This document shows, one piece after another, positions 1 to 11,162 of a DNA stretch of 64,000 nt (within the stretch, counting starts at the first letter, position 1; the number at the start of each line of letters is the position of its first letter). The stretch spans positions 1-64,000 of the forward strand of contig NW_027475150.1 in assembly GCF_051020985.1 (NCBI RefSeq). Direction: 5' to 3'. A program made the translations under genes and the position numbers. The stretch is from Nomia melanderi (lineage: Eukaryota; Arthropoda; Insecta; Hymenoptera; Halictidae). The notes under the pieces are model-generated. The model was not told where the DNA came from. It did not search any database and saw only the letters and a program-made list of their open reading frames with translations.

Positions 1-1180
1 TATACAGTTTCAGACAGTTTTATTTAGTCTTATATAGTTTTATACAGGTTTATTTTCGTTTTATAGTTTTATATAGTTTTGTATAGTATTATATAGTCTT
101 CTATAGTTTCATATAGTTTTGTATAGTTTTATATAGATTTATATAGTTTTATATAGTTTTATATAGTTTTGGATAGTTTTATATAGTTTTATATAGTGTT
201 ATATAGTTTTACATAGTTTTATATAGTTTTATTAAGTTTTATATAGTTTTGTATAGTTTTATATAGCTTTATATCGTTTTATATAGTTTTATATAATTTT
301 GTCAGTTTTATATAGTTTTATATACTTTTATATAGTTTTGTTAGTTTTGTATAGTTTTATATAGTTTTATATAGTTGTATGTAGTTTTATATAGTTTTAT
401 ATAGTTTTATATAGTTTTATACAGTTTTATGTAGTTTTATATAGTTCTATATAGTTTTATAGAGTTTTATATAGTTTTATATAGTTTTATATAGTTTTGT
501 AGTTTTATAGAGTTTTATATAGTTTTATATAGTTTTATATAGGTTTATTTTCGTTTTATAGTTTTATATATTTTTGTATAGTATTATATAGTCTTGTATA
601 GTTGTATATAGTTTTGTATAGTTTTATATAGTTTTATACAGTTTTACATAGTTTTATATAGTTTTATATAGTTTTATATAGTTTTATATATGTTTGTACA
701 GTTTTATATTGTTTTATATAGTTTTATAGAGTTTTACATAGTTTTATATACTTTTATTTGTTTTATAAAGTTTTACATAGTTTTATACAGTTTTATGTAG
801 TTTTGTATAGTATTATATAGTCTTCTATAGTTTTATATAGTTTTGTATAGTTTTATATAGTTTTATATGGTTTTACGTAGATTTATATAGTTTGTATATA
901 GTGTTATATAGTTTTATATAGTTATACCAGTTTTATATCGTTTTATATAGTTTTATGTAGTTTTGTTAGTTTTATATAATTTTATATAATTTTATTTAGT
1001 TTTAAATAGTTTTATGTAGTTTTATACAGCTTTACACAGTTTTGTATAGTTTTATATACTTTTATATGGTTTTACGTAGATTTATATATTTCTATAGAGT
1101 TTTATACAGTTTTATATAGTTTTGTTAGTTTTATATAGTTTTAGATAGTTTTATATAGTTTTATATAGTTTTATATAGTT
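1..1180. repeat. AT-rich 10-bp minisatellite (TTTTATATAG)n
   Basis: The whole stretch is a degenerate tandem array of a decamer, TTTTATATAG on the + strand (CTATATAAAA on the - strand), roughly 115-118 copies. Common variants are GTATAG, ATACAG, ATGTAG, ACATAG and units shortened or lengthened by a few bases (for example near 301-345). GC content is very low, since nearly all G/C comes from the single G per unit and scattered substitutions. No reading frame or RNA-like structure is visible. The T4 tract recurs about once per helical turn, so the DNA may be intrinsically curved (inference). The left end lies outside the window. This family is unrelated in sequence to the 175-bp satellite that follows. 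Confidence 0.95.
542..620 (+). repeat. Higher-order echo inside the minisatellite
   Basis: A run of distinctive variant units starting GGTTTATTTTCG at 542 repeats the run starting at 47, an offset of about 495 bp, including the later units GTATAGTATTATATAG and AGTCTT. Part of the same run recurs near 800-835. A second echo, GGTTTTACGTAG, is at 869 and 1068 (offset 199). These shared rare variants show that the minisatellite grew partly by duplicating blocks of many units, not only by single-unit slippage. The right-hand limit of the echo is approximate. Confidence 0.7.
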
Positions 1181-1201
1181 TCTAGTATATATACATGCAT
1201 A
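1181..1201. other. Minisatellite to satellite junction
   Basis: The last clean decamer ends at about 1180. The next 20 bases (AT-rich, containing ATATATAC and CATGCAT) fit neither the decamer nor the matching part of the satellite monomer. Satellite homology begins at GCATGAATC, 1202. The AT-rich linker somewhat resembles the ATATATAT tract inside the satellite monomer, so a microhomology-mediated join is possible, but this is inference. No target-site duplication, transposon end or other sequence lies between the two families. Confidence 0.75.
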
Positions 1202-1359
1202 GCATGAATCTGTGCAGCGGGAACGACCTCGGACCACCAGGGGCCGAGAAAATCACCGTCTCATGGGGCCGGACTGTCAGGGTCAGGGAAAAATCCAATA
1301 TATATCTGGCGATATCTCGGGTGCTATTAGAGATAGCGCAATAAATCAAAGTGCATTGT
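1202..1359 (+). repeat. Truncated first satellite monomer at the array edge
   Basis: The array opens in mid-monomer at GCATGAATC, so about 17 bp of the unit (from CTGCAG to the first GGC) is missing. The rest of the monomer is intact and ordinary, with the ATTAGAGATAGCGC segment, and the next unit starts at CTGTAG, 1360. This is the only truncated monomer I saw in the array. Confidence 0.8.
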
Positions 1360-3856
1360 CTGTAGGAGGCACTGGCGAATGAATCTGTGGAGCAGGAACG
1401 ACCTCGGACCACCAGGCGCCGAGAAAATTACAGATATTTGGAATCCGTCACCCAAGGTCATGTAAAAATCCAGCATATATCTGGTGATATCTCGGGTGCT
1501 ATTACAGATAGCGCAATAAATCAAAGTGCATTGACTGTAGGAGGCCCTGGTGCATGAATCTGTGCAGCGTGATTGACCTCGGACCACCAAGGGCCGAGAA
1601 AATCACCGTCTCATGGGGCCGGACTGACAGGGTCAGGGAAAAATCCAATATATATCTGGTGATATCTCGGGTGCTATTACAGATAGCCCAATAAATCAAT
1701 GTGCATTTTCTGTAGGAGGCCCTGGCGCATGAATCTGTGCAGCGGGAACGACCTCGGACCACCAGGGGCCGAGAAAACCACAGTCTCATGGGGCCGGACA
1801 CTCAGGGTCTGGGGAAAATTCAATATATATCTGTTGATATCTCGGGTGCTATTAGAGATAGCGCAATAAACCAAAGTGAATTATCTGCAGGAGGCTCTGG
1901 CGCATGAATCTGAGCAGCGGGAACGACCTCGGACCGCCAGGGGCCGAGAAAACCACAGTCTCATGGGGCCGGACACTCAGGGTCTGGGGAAAATTCAATA
2001 TATATCTGCTGATATCTCGGGTGCTATTAGTGATAGCGCAATAAACCAATGTGAATTATCTGCAGGAGGCCCAGGCGCATGATTCTGAGCAGCGGGATCG
2101 ACCTCGGACCAGGAGGGACCGAGAAAACCATCGACAAATGGGGCCGGACTGTCAGGGTCTGGGAAAAATCCGATATATATGTGGTGATATCTCGGGTGCT
2201 ATTAGAGATAGCGCACTAAATCAACGTTAATTATCTGCAGGGGGCCCTGGCGCATGAATCTGTGCAGCGGGAACGACCTCGGACCACCAGGGGCCGAGAA
2301 AACCACCGTCTCATGGGGCCGGACGCTCAGGGTCAGGGGAAAATCCAATATATATCTGGTGATATCTCGGGTGCTATTAGAGATAGCGCAATAAATCAAA
2401 GTGCATTGTCTGTAGGAGGCCCTGGCGCATGAATCTGTGCAGCGGGATCGACCTCGGACCACCAGGCGCCGAGAAAATTAGAGATATTTGGAATCCGTCA
2501 CCCAAGGTCATGTAAAAATCCAGCATATATCTGGTGATATCTCGGGTGCTGTTACAGATACCGCAATAAATCAAAGTGCATTGACTGTAGGAGGCCCTGG
2601 CGCATGAATCTGTCCAGCGGCAACGACCTCGGACCACCAGGGGCCGAGAAAACCACCGACACATGGGGCCGGACACTCAGGGTCATGTAAAAATCCAGCA
2701 TATATCTGGTGATATCTCGGGTGCTATTACAGATAGCGCAATAAACCAAAGTGCATTGTCTGTAGAAGGCCCTGGCGCATGAATCTGTTCGGCGGGAACG
2801 ACCTCTGACCACCAGGGGCCGAGAAAACCACCGTCTCATGGGGCCGAACACTCAGGGTCGGGGAAAAATCCAATATATATCTGGGGATATGTCGGGTGCT
2901 ATTAGAGATAGCGCAATAAACCAAAGTGATTTGTCTGCAGGAATCCCTGGCGCATGAATCTGTGCAGCGGGAACGACCGCGGATCACCAGGGGCGGAGAC
3001 AACCACAGTCTCGTTGGGCCGAACACTCAGGGTCAGGGAAAAATCCAATATATATCTGTTTATATCTCGGGTGCTATTACAGATAGCGCAATAAATCAAA
3101 GTGCATTGTCTGCAGGAGGCCCTGGTGCATGAATCTGTGCAGCGGGAACGACCTCGGACCACCAGGGGCCGAGAAAACTACCGTCTCATGGGGTCGGACA
3201 CTCAGGGTCAGGGAAAAATCCAATATAAATCTGGTGATATCTCGGGTGCTATTACAGATAGCGCAATAAATCAAAGTGCATTGTCTGCAGGTGGCCGTGG
3301 CGCATGAATCTGTGCAGCGGGAACGACCTCGGACACCAAGGGCCGATAAAACCACCGTCTCGTGGGGCCGGACTGTCATGGTCAGGGAAAAATCCAATAT
3401 ATATCTGGTGATATCTCGGGTGCTATTAGAGATAGCGCAATAAACCAAAGTGAATTGTCTGCAAGAGGCCCTGGTGCATGAATCTGTGCAGCGGGAAAGA
3501 CCTCGGATCACCAGGGGCCGAGAAAACCACCATCTCATGGGGCCGGACACTCAGGGTCAGGGGAAAATCCAATATATATCTGGTGATATCTCGGGTGCTA
3601 TTAGAGACAGCGCAATAAACCAAAGTGCATTGTCTGCAGGAAGCCCTGGCGCATGATTCTGTGCAGCGGGAACGACCTCGGACCCCCAGGGGCCGAGAAA
3701 ATCACCGCCTCATGGGGCCGGACACCCAAGGTCATGTAAATACCCAGGATGTATCAGATGATATCTCGGGTGCTATTAGAGATAGCGCAATTAACCGAAT
3801 TGAATTATCTCCAGGAGGCCCTGGCGCATGAATCTGTGCAGCGGGAACGACCTCGG
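1202..3856 (+). repeat. Array-edge zone of idiosyncratic monomers
   Basis: About 15 monomers with many private changes, for example the unit near 2064-2240 (GACCAGGAGGGACCGAG, GACAAATGG, CACTAAATCAACG). Unlike the rest of the array, I found no block of several monomers here repeated elsewhere at high identity, although individual monomers belong to the same subfamilies as those inside. One single-base deletion lies near 3333 (GGACACCAAG). Divergent edges and homogenised interiors are the usual pattern of satellite arrays, because edge units have fewer partners for unequal exchange. Confidence 0.6.
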
Positions 3857-4508
3857 ACCACCAGGGGCCGAGAAAACCTCCGTCTCATGGGGCCGGACAC
3901 TCAGGGTCAGTGAAAAATCCAATATATATCTGGTGATATCTCGGGTGCTATTACAGATAGCGCAATAAATCAATGTGCATTGTCTGTAGGAGTCCCTGGC
4001 GCATGAATCTGTGCAGCGCGAACGACCTCGGACCACCAGAGGCCGAGAAAACCACAGTCTCATGGGGCCGGACACTCTTGCTCAGGGGAAAATCCAATAT
4101 ATATCTGGTGATATCTCGGGTGCTATTAGAGATAGCGCAATAAACCAAAGTGAATTATCTGCAGGAGGCCCTGGCGCATGAATCTGTGCAGCGGGAACGA
4201 TCTCGGACCACCAGGTGCCGAGAAAACCACCGTCTCATGGCGCCGGACACTCATGGTCAGGGGAAAATCCAATATATATCTGGTGATATCTCGGGTGCTA
4301 TTAGAGATAGCGCAATAAACCAAAGTGCATTGTCTGCAGGAAGCACTGGCGCATGATTCTGTGCAGCGGGAACGAAATCGGACCCCCAGGGGCCGAGAAA
4401 ATCACCGCCTCATGGGGCCGGACTGTAAGGGACGGGGAAAAACCCAATATATATCTGGTGATATCTCGGGTGCTATTAGAGATAGCGCAATAAACCAAAG
4501 TGCATTGT

Positions 4509-4683
4509 CTGTAGGAGGCACTGGCGAATGAATCTGTGCAGCAGGAACGGCCTCGGACCACCAGGGGCCGAGTAAATTACAGATATTCGGAATCCGTCAC
4601 CCAAGGTCATGTAAAAATCCAGCATATATCTGGTGATATCTCGGGTGCTATTACAGATAGCGCAATAAATCAAAGTGCATTGT
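4509..4683 (+). repeat. Cassette-C monomer (divergent centre)
   Basis: Same length and flanks as other monomers, but about 4574-4623 carries a different centre (AATTACAGATATTCGG, AATCCGTCACCCAAGG, TCATGTAAAAATCCAGC). By hand alignment about 20 of 51 positions differ from the usual centre with no indel. I count 26 such centres, near 1427, 2477, 4575, 5452, 6851, 7728, 17704, 23477, 26101, 26451, 27501, 29602, 30474, 31698, 32048, 32573, 33974, 34848, 36248, 36773, 38348, 41151, 42373, 52173, 53927 and 57250. Confidence 0.85.
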
Positions 4684-4859
4684 CTGTAGGAGGCACTGGC
4701 GAATGAATCTGTGCAGCAGGAACGACCTCGGACCACTAGGGGCCGAGAAAACCACCGTCTCATGGCGCCGGACACTCAGGGTCGGTTGAAAAATTCAATA
4801 TATATCTGGTGATATCTCGGTTGCTATTAGAGATAGCGCAATAAACCAAAGTGAATTAT

Positions 4860-5034
4860 CTGCAGGAGGCCCTGGCGCATGAATCTGTGCAGCGGGAACG
4901 ACCTCGGACCAGCAGGGGCCGAGAAAACCACCAACACATGGCGCCGGACACCCAAGGTCATGTAAATACCCAGGATGTATCAGATGATATCTCGGGTGCT
5001 ATTAGAGATAGCGCAATTAACCGAATTGAATTAT
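4860..5034 (+). repeat. D-type monomer (recombinant centre)
   Basis: The left half of the centre is the usual form (CCGAGAAAACCACC, CACATGGCGCCGG) and the right half resembles cassette C (CACCCAAGGTCATGTAAA), followed by a private stretch (TACCCAGGATGTATCAGATG). Others lie near 3720, 5815, 7217, 8091, 10720, 11590, 14040, 18945, 19815, 41690, 43965, 47285, 50615, 51306, 53757 and 57085. A milder hybrid, usual centre with TCATGTAAAAATCC only, is common at 26.3-29.3 kb. Confidence 0.75.
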
Positions 5035-6132
5035 CTCCAGGAGGCCCTGGCGCATGAATCTATGCAGCGGGAACGACCTCGGACCACCAGGGGCCGAGAA
5101 AACCTCCGTCTCATGGGGCCGGACACTCAGGGTCAGGGAAAAATCCAATATATATCTGGTGATATCTCTGGTGCTATTACAGATAGCGCAATAAATCAAA
5201 GTGCATTGTCTGTAGGAGGCCCTGGCGCATGATTCTGGGCAGCGGGAACGACCTCGGACCACCAGGGGCCGAGAAAATCACCGCCTCATGGGGCCGGACT
5301 GTAAGGGACGGGGAAAAACCCAATATATATCTGGTGATATCTAGGGTGCTATTAGAGATAGCGCAATAAATCAAAGTGCATTGTCTGTAGGAGGCACTGG
5401 CGAATGAATCTGTGCAGCAGGAACGACCTCGGACCACCAGGGGCCGAGTAAATTACAGATATTCGGAATCCGTCACCCAAGGTCATGTAAAAATCCAGCA
5501 TATATCTGGTGATATCTCGGGTGCTATTACAGATAGCGCAATAAATCAAAGTGCATTGTCTGTAGGAGGCCCTGGCGCATGAATCTAGGCAGCGGGAACG
5601 ACCTCGGACCACCAGGGGCCGAGAAAACCACCGTCTCATGGTGCCGGACACTCAGGGTCAGGGAAAAATCCAATATATGTCTGGTGATATCTCGGGTGCT
5701 ATTACAGATAGCGCAATAAATCAAAGTGCAATGTCTGTAGGAGGCCCTGGCGCATGAATCTGGGCAGCGGGAACGACCTCGGACCACCAAGGGCCGAGAA
5801 AACCACCGACACATGGCGCCGGACACACAAGGTCATGTAAATACCCAGGATGTATCTGATGATATCTCGGGTGCTATTAGAGATAGCGCAATAAATCAAA
5901 GTGCATTGTCTGCAGGGAGCCCTGGCGCATGATTCTGTGCAGCGGGAACGACCTGCGACCACCAGGGGCCGAGAAAACCACGGTGTCATGGGGCCGGACA
6001 CTCAGGGTCAGGGAAAAATCCAATATATATAAGGTGATATCTCGGGCGCTATTACAGATAGCGCAATAAATCAAAGTGCATTGTCTGTAGGAGGCCCTGG
6101 CGCATGAATCTGGGCAGCGGGAACGACCTCGG

Positions 6133-8408
6133 TCCACCAGGGGCCGAGAAAACCTCCGTCTCATGGGGCCGGACACTCAGGGTCAGTGAAAAATCCAATA
6201 TATATCTGGTGATATCTCGGGTGCTATTACAGATAGCGCAATAAATCAATGTGCATTGTCTGTAGGAGTCCCTGGCGCATGAATCTGTGCAGCGCGAACG
6301 ACCTCGGACCACCAGAGGCCGAGAAAACCACAGTCTCATGGGGCCGGACACTCTTGCTCAGGGGAAAATCCAATATATATCTGGTGATATCTCGGGTGCT
6401 ATTAGAGATAGCGCAATAAACCAAAGTGAATTATCTGCAGGAGGCCCTGGCGCATGAATCTGTGCAGCGGGAACGATCTCGGACCACCAGGTGCCGAGAA
6501 AACCACCGTCTCATGGCGCCGGACACTCATGGTCAGGGGAAAATCCAATATATATCTGGTGATATCTCGGGTGCTATTAGAGATAGCGCAATAAACCAAA
6601 GTGCATTGTCTGCAGGAAGCACTGGCGCATGATTCTGTGCAGCGGGAACGAAATCGGACCCCCAGGGGCCGAGAAAATCACCGCCTCATGGGGCCGGACT
6701 GTAAGGGACGGGGAAAAACCCAATATATATCTGGTGATATCTCGGGTGCTATTAGAGATAGCGCAATAAACCAAAGTGCATTGTCTGTAGGAGGCACTGG
6801 CGAATGAATCTGTGCAGCAGGAACGGCCTCGGACCACCAGGGGCCGAGTAAATTACAGATATTCGGAATCCGTCACCCAAGGTCATGTAAAAATCCAGCA
6901 TATATCTGGTGATATCTCGGGTGCTATTACAGATAGCGCAATAAATCAAAGTGCATTGTCTGTAGGAGGCACTGGCGAATGAATCTGTGCAGCAGGAACG
7001 ACCTCGGACCACTAGGGGCCGAGAAAACCACCGTCTCATGGCGCCGGACACTCAGGGTCGGTTGAAAAATTCAATATATATCTGGTGATATCTCGGTTGC
7101 TATTAGAGATAGCGCAATAAACCAAAGTGAATTATCTGCAGGAGGCCCTGGCGCATGAATCTGTGCAGCGGGAACGACCTCGGACCAGCAGGGGCCGAGA
7201 AAACCACCAACACATGGCGCCGGACACCCAAGGTCATGTAAATACCCAGGATGTATCAGATGATATCTCGGGTGCTATTAGAGATAGCGCAATTAACCGA
7301 ATTGAATTATCTCCAGGAGGCCCTGGCGCATGAATCTATGCAGCGGGAACGACCTCGGACCACCAGGGGCCGAGAAAACCTCCGTCTCATGGGGCCGGAC
7401 ACTCAGGGTCAGGGAAAAATCCAATATATATCTGGTGATATCTCTGGTGCTATTACAGATAGCGCAATAAATCAAAGTGCATTGTCTGTAGGAGGCCCTG
7501 GCGCATGATTCTGGGCAGCGGGAACGACCTCGGACCACCAGGGGCCGAGAAAATCACCGCCTCATGGGGCCGGACTGTAAGGGACGGGGAAAAACCCAAT
7601 ATATATCTGGTGATATCTAGGGTGCTATTAGAGATAGCGCAATAAATCAAAGTGCATTGTCTGTAGGAGGCACTGGCGAATGAATCTGTGCAGCAGGAAC
7701 GACCTCGGACCACCAGGGGCCGAGTAAATTACAGATATTCGGAATCCGTCACCCAAGGTCATGTAAAAATCCAGCATATATCTGGTGATATCTCGGGTGC
7801 TATTACAGATAGCGCAATAAATCAAAGTGCATTGTCTGTAGGAGGCCCTGGCGCATGAATCTAGGCAGCGGGAACGACCTCGGACCACCAGGGGCCGAGA
7901 AAACCACCGTCTCATGGTGCCGGACACTCAGGGTCAGGGAAAAATCCAATATATGTCTGGTGATATCTCGGGTGCTATTACAGATAGCGCAATAAATCAA
8001 AGTGCAATGTCTGTAGGAGGCCCTGGCGCATGAATCTGGGCAGCGGGAACGACCTCGGACCACCAAGGGCCGAGAAAACCACCGACACATGGCGCCGGAC
8101 ACACAAGGTCATGTAAATACCCAGGATGTATCTGATGATATCTCGGGTGCTATTAGAGATAGCGCAATAAATCAAAGTGCATTGTCTGCAGGGAGCCCTG
8201 GCGCATGATTCTGTGCAGCGGGAACGACCTGCGACCACCAGGGGCCGAGAAAACCACGGTGTCATGGGGCCGGACACTCAGGGTCAGGGAAAAATCCAAT
8301 ATATATAAGGTGATATCTCGGGCGCTATTACAGATAGCGCAATAAATCAAAGTGCATTGTCTGTAGGAGGCCCTGGCGCATGAATCTGGGCAGCGGGAAC
8401 GACCTCGG
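6133..8408 (+). repeat. 2276-bp tandem duplication, right copy
   Basis: Direct continuation of the left copy with the same order of variant monomers: cassette-C at 6851 and 7728, D-type at about 7217 and 8091, and the diagnostic extra base near 7066. The right limit is near 8408-8412, where ACGAGGGGCCGAG replaces ACCAGGGGCCGAG. Lack of visible divergence means the duplication is recent or has been corrected by gene conversion; an assembly duplication must also be excluded. Confidence 0.88.
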
Positions 8409-8662
8409 TCCACGAGGGGCCGAGAAAACCATCGTCTCATGGGGCCGGACACTCAGGGTCAGGGAAAAATCCAATATATATCTGGTGATATCTCGGGTGC
8501 TATTACAGATAGCGCAATAAATCAATGTGCATTGTCTGTAGGAGTCCCTGGCGGATGAATCTGTGCAGCGGGAACGACCTCGGACCACCAGGTGCCGAGA
8601 AAACCACAGTCTCATGGGGCCGGAAACTCAGGGTCAGGGAAAAATCCAATATATATCTGGTG

Positions 8663-10036
8663 ATATCTCGGGTGCTATTAGAGATAGCGCAATTAACCAA
8701 ATTGAATTATCTCCAGGAGGCCCTGGCGCATGAATCTGTGCAGCGGGAACGACCTCGGACCACCAGGGGCCGAGAAAACCTCCGTCTCATGGGGCCGGAT
8801 ACTCAGGGTCAGTGAAAAATCCAATATATGTCTGGTGATATCTCGGGTGCTATTACAGATAGCGCAATAAATCAATGTGCATTGTCTGCAGGGAGCCCTG
8901 GCGCATGATTCTGTGCAGCGGGAACAACCTGCGACCACCAGGGGCCGAGAAAACCACGGTCTCATGGGGCCGGACACTCAGGGTCAGGGAAAAATCCAAT
9001 ATATATCTGGTGATATCTCGGGTGCTATTACAGATAGCGCAATAAATCAATGTGCATTGTCTGCAGGAGTCCCCGGCGGATGAATCTGTGCAGCGGGAAC
9101 GACCTCGGACCACCAGAGGCCGAGAAAACCACAGTCTCATGGGGTCGGACACTCTTGCTCAGGGGAAAATCCAATATATATCTGGTGATATCTCGGGTGC
9201 TATTAGAGATAGCGCAATAAACCAAAGTGAATTATCTGCAGGAGGCTCTGGCGCATGAATCTGTGCAGCGGGAACGACCTCGGGCCACCAGGGGCCGAGA
9301 AAACCACCGTCTCATGGGTCCGGACACTCAGGGTCAGGGAAAAATCCAATATATATCTGGTGATATCTCGGGTGTTATTAGAGATAGCGCAATAAACCGT
9401 AGTGAATTATCTGCAGGAAGCCCTGGCGCATGAATCTGTGCAGCGGGAACGATCTAGGACCACCAGGTGCAGAGAAAACCACCGTCTCATGGGGCCGGAC
9501 ACTCAGGGTCAGGGAAGAATCCAATATATATCTGGTGGTATCTCGGGTGCTATTAGAGATAGTGCAATAAATCAAAGTGCATTGTCTGTAGGAGGCCCAG
9601 GCGCATGAATCTGGCCAGCGGGAACTACCTCGGACCACCAGGGGCCGAGGAAACCACCGTCTCATGGGGCCGGAAACTCAGGGTCAGGGAAAAATCCAAT
9701 ATATATCTGGTGATATCTCGGGTGCTATTAGAGATAGGGCAATAAACCAAAGTGAATTATCTGCAGGAGGCCCTGGCGCATGAATCTGTGCAGCGGCAAC
9801 GACCTCGGACCACCAGGGGCCGAGAAAACCACCGTCTCATGGTGGCGGACACTCAGGGTCAGGGGAAAATCAAATATATATCTGGTGATATCTCGGCTGC
9901 TATTAGGGATAGCGCAATAAACCAAAGTGAATTATCTGCAGGAGGCCCTGGCGCATGAAACTGTGCAGCGGGAAGGACCTCGGACCACCAGGGGCCGAGA
10001 AAACCACCGTCTCATGGGGCCGGACACTCAGGGTCA
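8663..10036 (+). repeat. 1.37-kb block, left copy (partner 11638-13011)
   Basis: About 7.9 monomers match 11638-13011 at an exact offset of 2975 bp (17 x 175). The run begins with the distinctive ATTAACCAAATTGAATTATC and continues through the TGCGACCACCAGG, CTCTTGCTCAGG and GTGTTATTAGAG variants. A handful of substitutions separate the copies, near 8800, 8893, 9650 and 9844. The flanks on both sides switch to unrelated monomer types, so this is a duplicated block and not a simple periodic run. Confidence 0.82.
9236..9410 (+). repeat. Representative A-type monomer
   Basis: Starts CTGCAG and ends in the A signature: ATTAGAGATAGCGCAATAAA followed by CCGTAGTGAATTAT (usually CCAAAGTGAATTAT). A and B types are the two commonest forms of the 3' part and are interspersed along the whole array. 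They differ at few positions (TAGAG/TACAG, AAACC/AAATC, GAATTATCTGC/GCATTGTCTGT), and many monomers mix the two, which indicates exchange inside the monomer. Confidence 0.8.
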
Positions 10037-11162
10037 GGGGAAAATCCAATATATATCTGGTGATATCTCGGGTGCTATTACAGATAGCGCAATAAATCAA
10101 AGTGCATTGTCTGTAGGAGGCACTGGCGAATGAATCTGTGCAGCAGGAACGACCTCTGACCACCAGGGGCCGAGAAAACCACCGTCTCATGGGGCCGAAC
10201 ACTCAGGGTCGGGGAAAAATCCAATATATATCTGGTGATATGTCGGGTGCTATTAGAGATAGCGCAATAAACCAAAGTGCATTGTCTGCAGAGCCCTGAC
10301 GCATGAATCTGTGCAGCGGGAACGACCTCGGACCACCAGGGGCCGCGAAAACCACAGTCGCATGGGGCCGAGAACTCAGGGTCAGGGAAAAATCCAATAT
10401 ATATCTGGTGATAGTCTCGGGTGCTATTACAGATAGCGCAATAAATCAATGTGCATTGTCTGTAGGAGTCCCTGGCGGAGGAATCTGTGCAGCGGGAACG
10501 ACCTCGGACCACCAGAGGCCGAGAAAACCACAGTCTCATGGGGCCAGACACTCTTGCTCAGGGGAAAATCCAATATATATCTGGTGATATCTCGGGTGCT
10601 ATTAGAGATAGCGCAATAAACCAAAGTGAATTGCCTGCAGGAGGCCCTGGCGTATGAATCTGTGCAGCGGGAACGACCTCGGACCACCAGGGGTCGATAA
10701 AACCACCGACACATGGCGCCGGACACCCAAGGTCATGTAAATACCCAGGATGTATCTGATGATATCTCCGGTGCTATTAGAGATAGCGCAATAAATCAAA
10801 GTGCATTGTCTGCAGGAAGCCCTGGCGCATGAATCTGTGCAGCGGGAACGACCTCGGACCACCAGGGGCCGCGAAAACCACAGTCTCATGGTGCCGGACA
10901 CTCAGTGTCAGGGAAAAATCCAATATATGTCTGGTGATATCTCGGGTGCTATTACAGATAGCGCAATAAATCAAAGTGCATTGTCTGTAGGAGGCCCTGG
11001 CGCATGAATCTGGGCAGCGGGAACGACCTCGGTCCACGAGGGGCCGAGAAAACCATCGTCTCATGGGGCCGGACACTCAGGGTCAGGGAAAAATCCAATA
11101 TATATCTGGTGATATCTCGGGTGCTATTACAGATAGCGCAATAAATCAATGTGCATTGTCTG
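10010..11162 (+). repeat. 1.15-kb source block for 18235-19387
   Basis: Matches 18235-19387 at offset 8225 bp (47 x 175). Two rare indels act as fingerprints: a 2-bp loss near 10293 (CTGCAGAGCCC) and a 1-bp gain near 10413 (GTGATAGTCTCGG), both repeated near 18515 and 18640. The odd variant GGCGGAGGAATCTG near 10475 is shared too. Together with 13838-18255 this suggests that 10010-18255 was once duplicated as a single unit of about 8.2 kb. Confidence 0.85.

Larger units (their letters stand above)
3857..6132 (+). repeat. 2276-bp tandem duplication, left copy (13 monomers)
   Basis: This segment and the next one are the same sequence at offset 2276 bp (13 x 175 + 1). The odd base is an insertion near 4790 (GTCGGTTGAAAAATTC) shared with 7066. 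I saw no difference between the copies. The left limit is set by a change at about 3857 (TCGGACC versus TCGGTCC in the 6133 copy), so the boundary is uncertain by some tens of bases. The block includes two cassette-C monomers (cassettes near 4575 and 5452) and two D-type monomers (near 4940 and 5815). Confidence 0.88.

Noticed and set aside
1..1180. Telomere repeat or origin-like AT region
   Set aside because: The decamer has no G-run as in known telomere repeats. AT-richness alone does not support an origin.
9236..9410. CENP-B box in the monomer
   Set aside because: The two CGGG strings (in GCAGCGGGAAC and TCTCGGGTGC) lack the TTCG and the correctly spaced A of the 17-bp CENP-B box.
10078..10551. 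The longest frames (157 residues, also 3077-3550 and 18303-18776)
   Set aside because: They are longer only because a small indel (near 3333, 10293 or 10413) joins frames of neighbouring monomers. The 10 kb and 18 kb cases are the same duplicated block.
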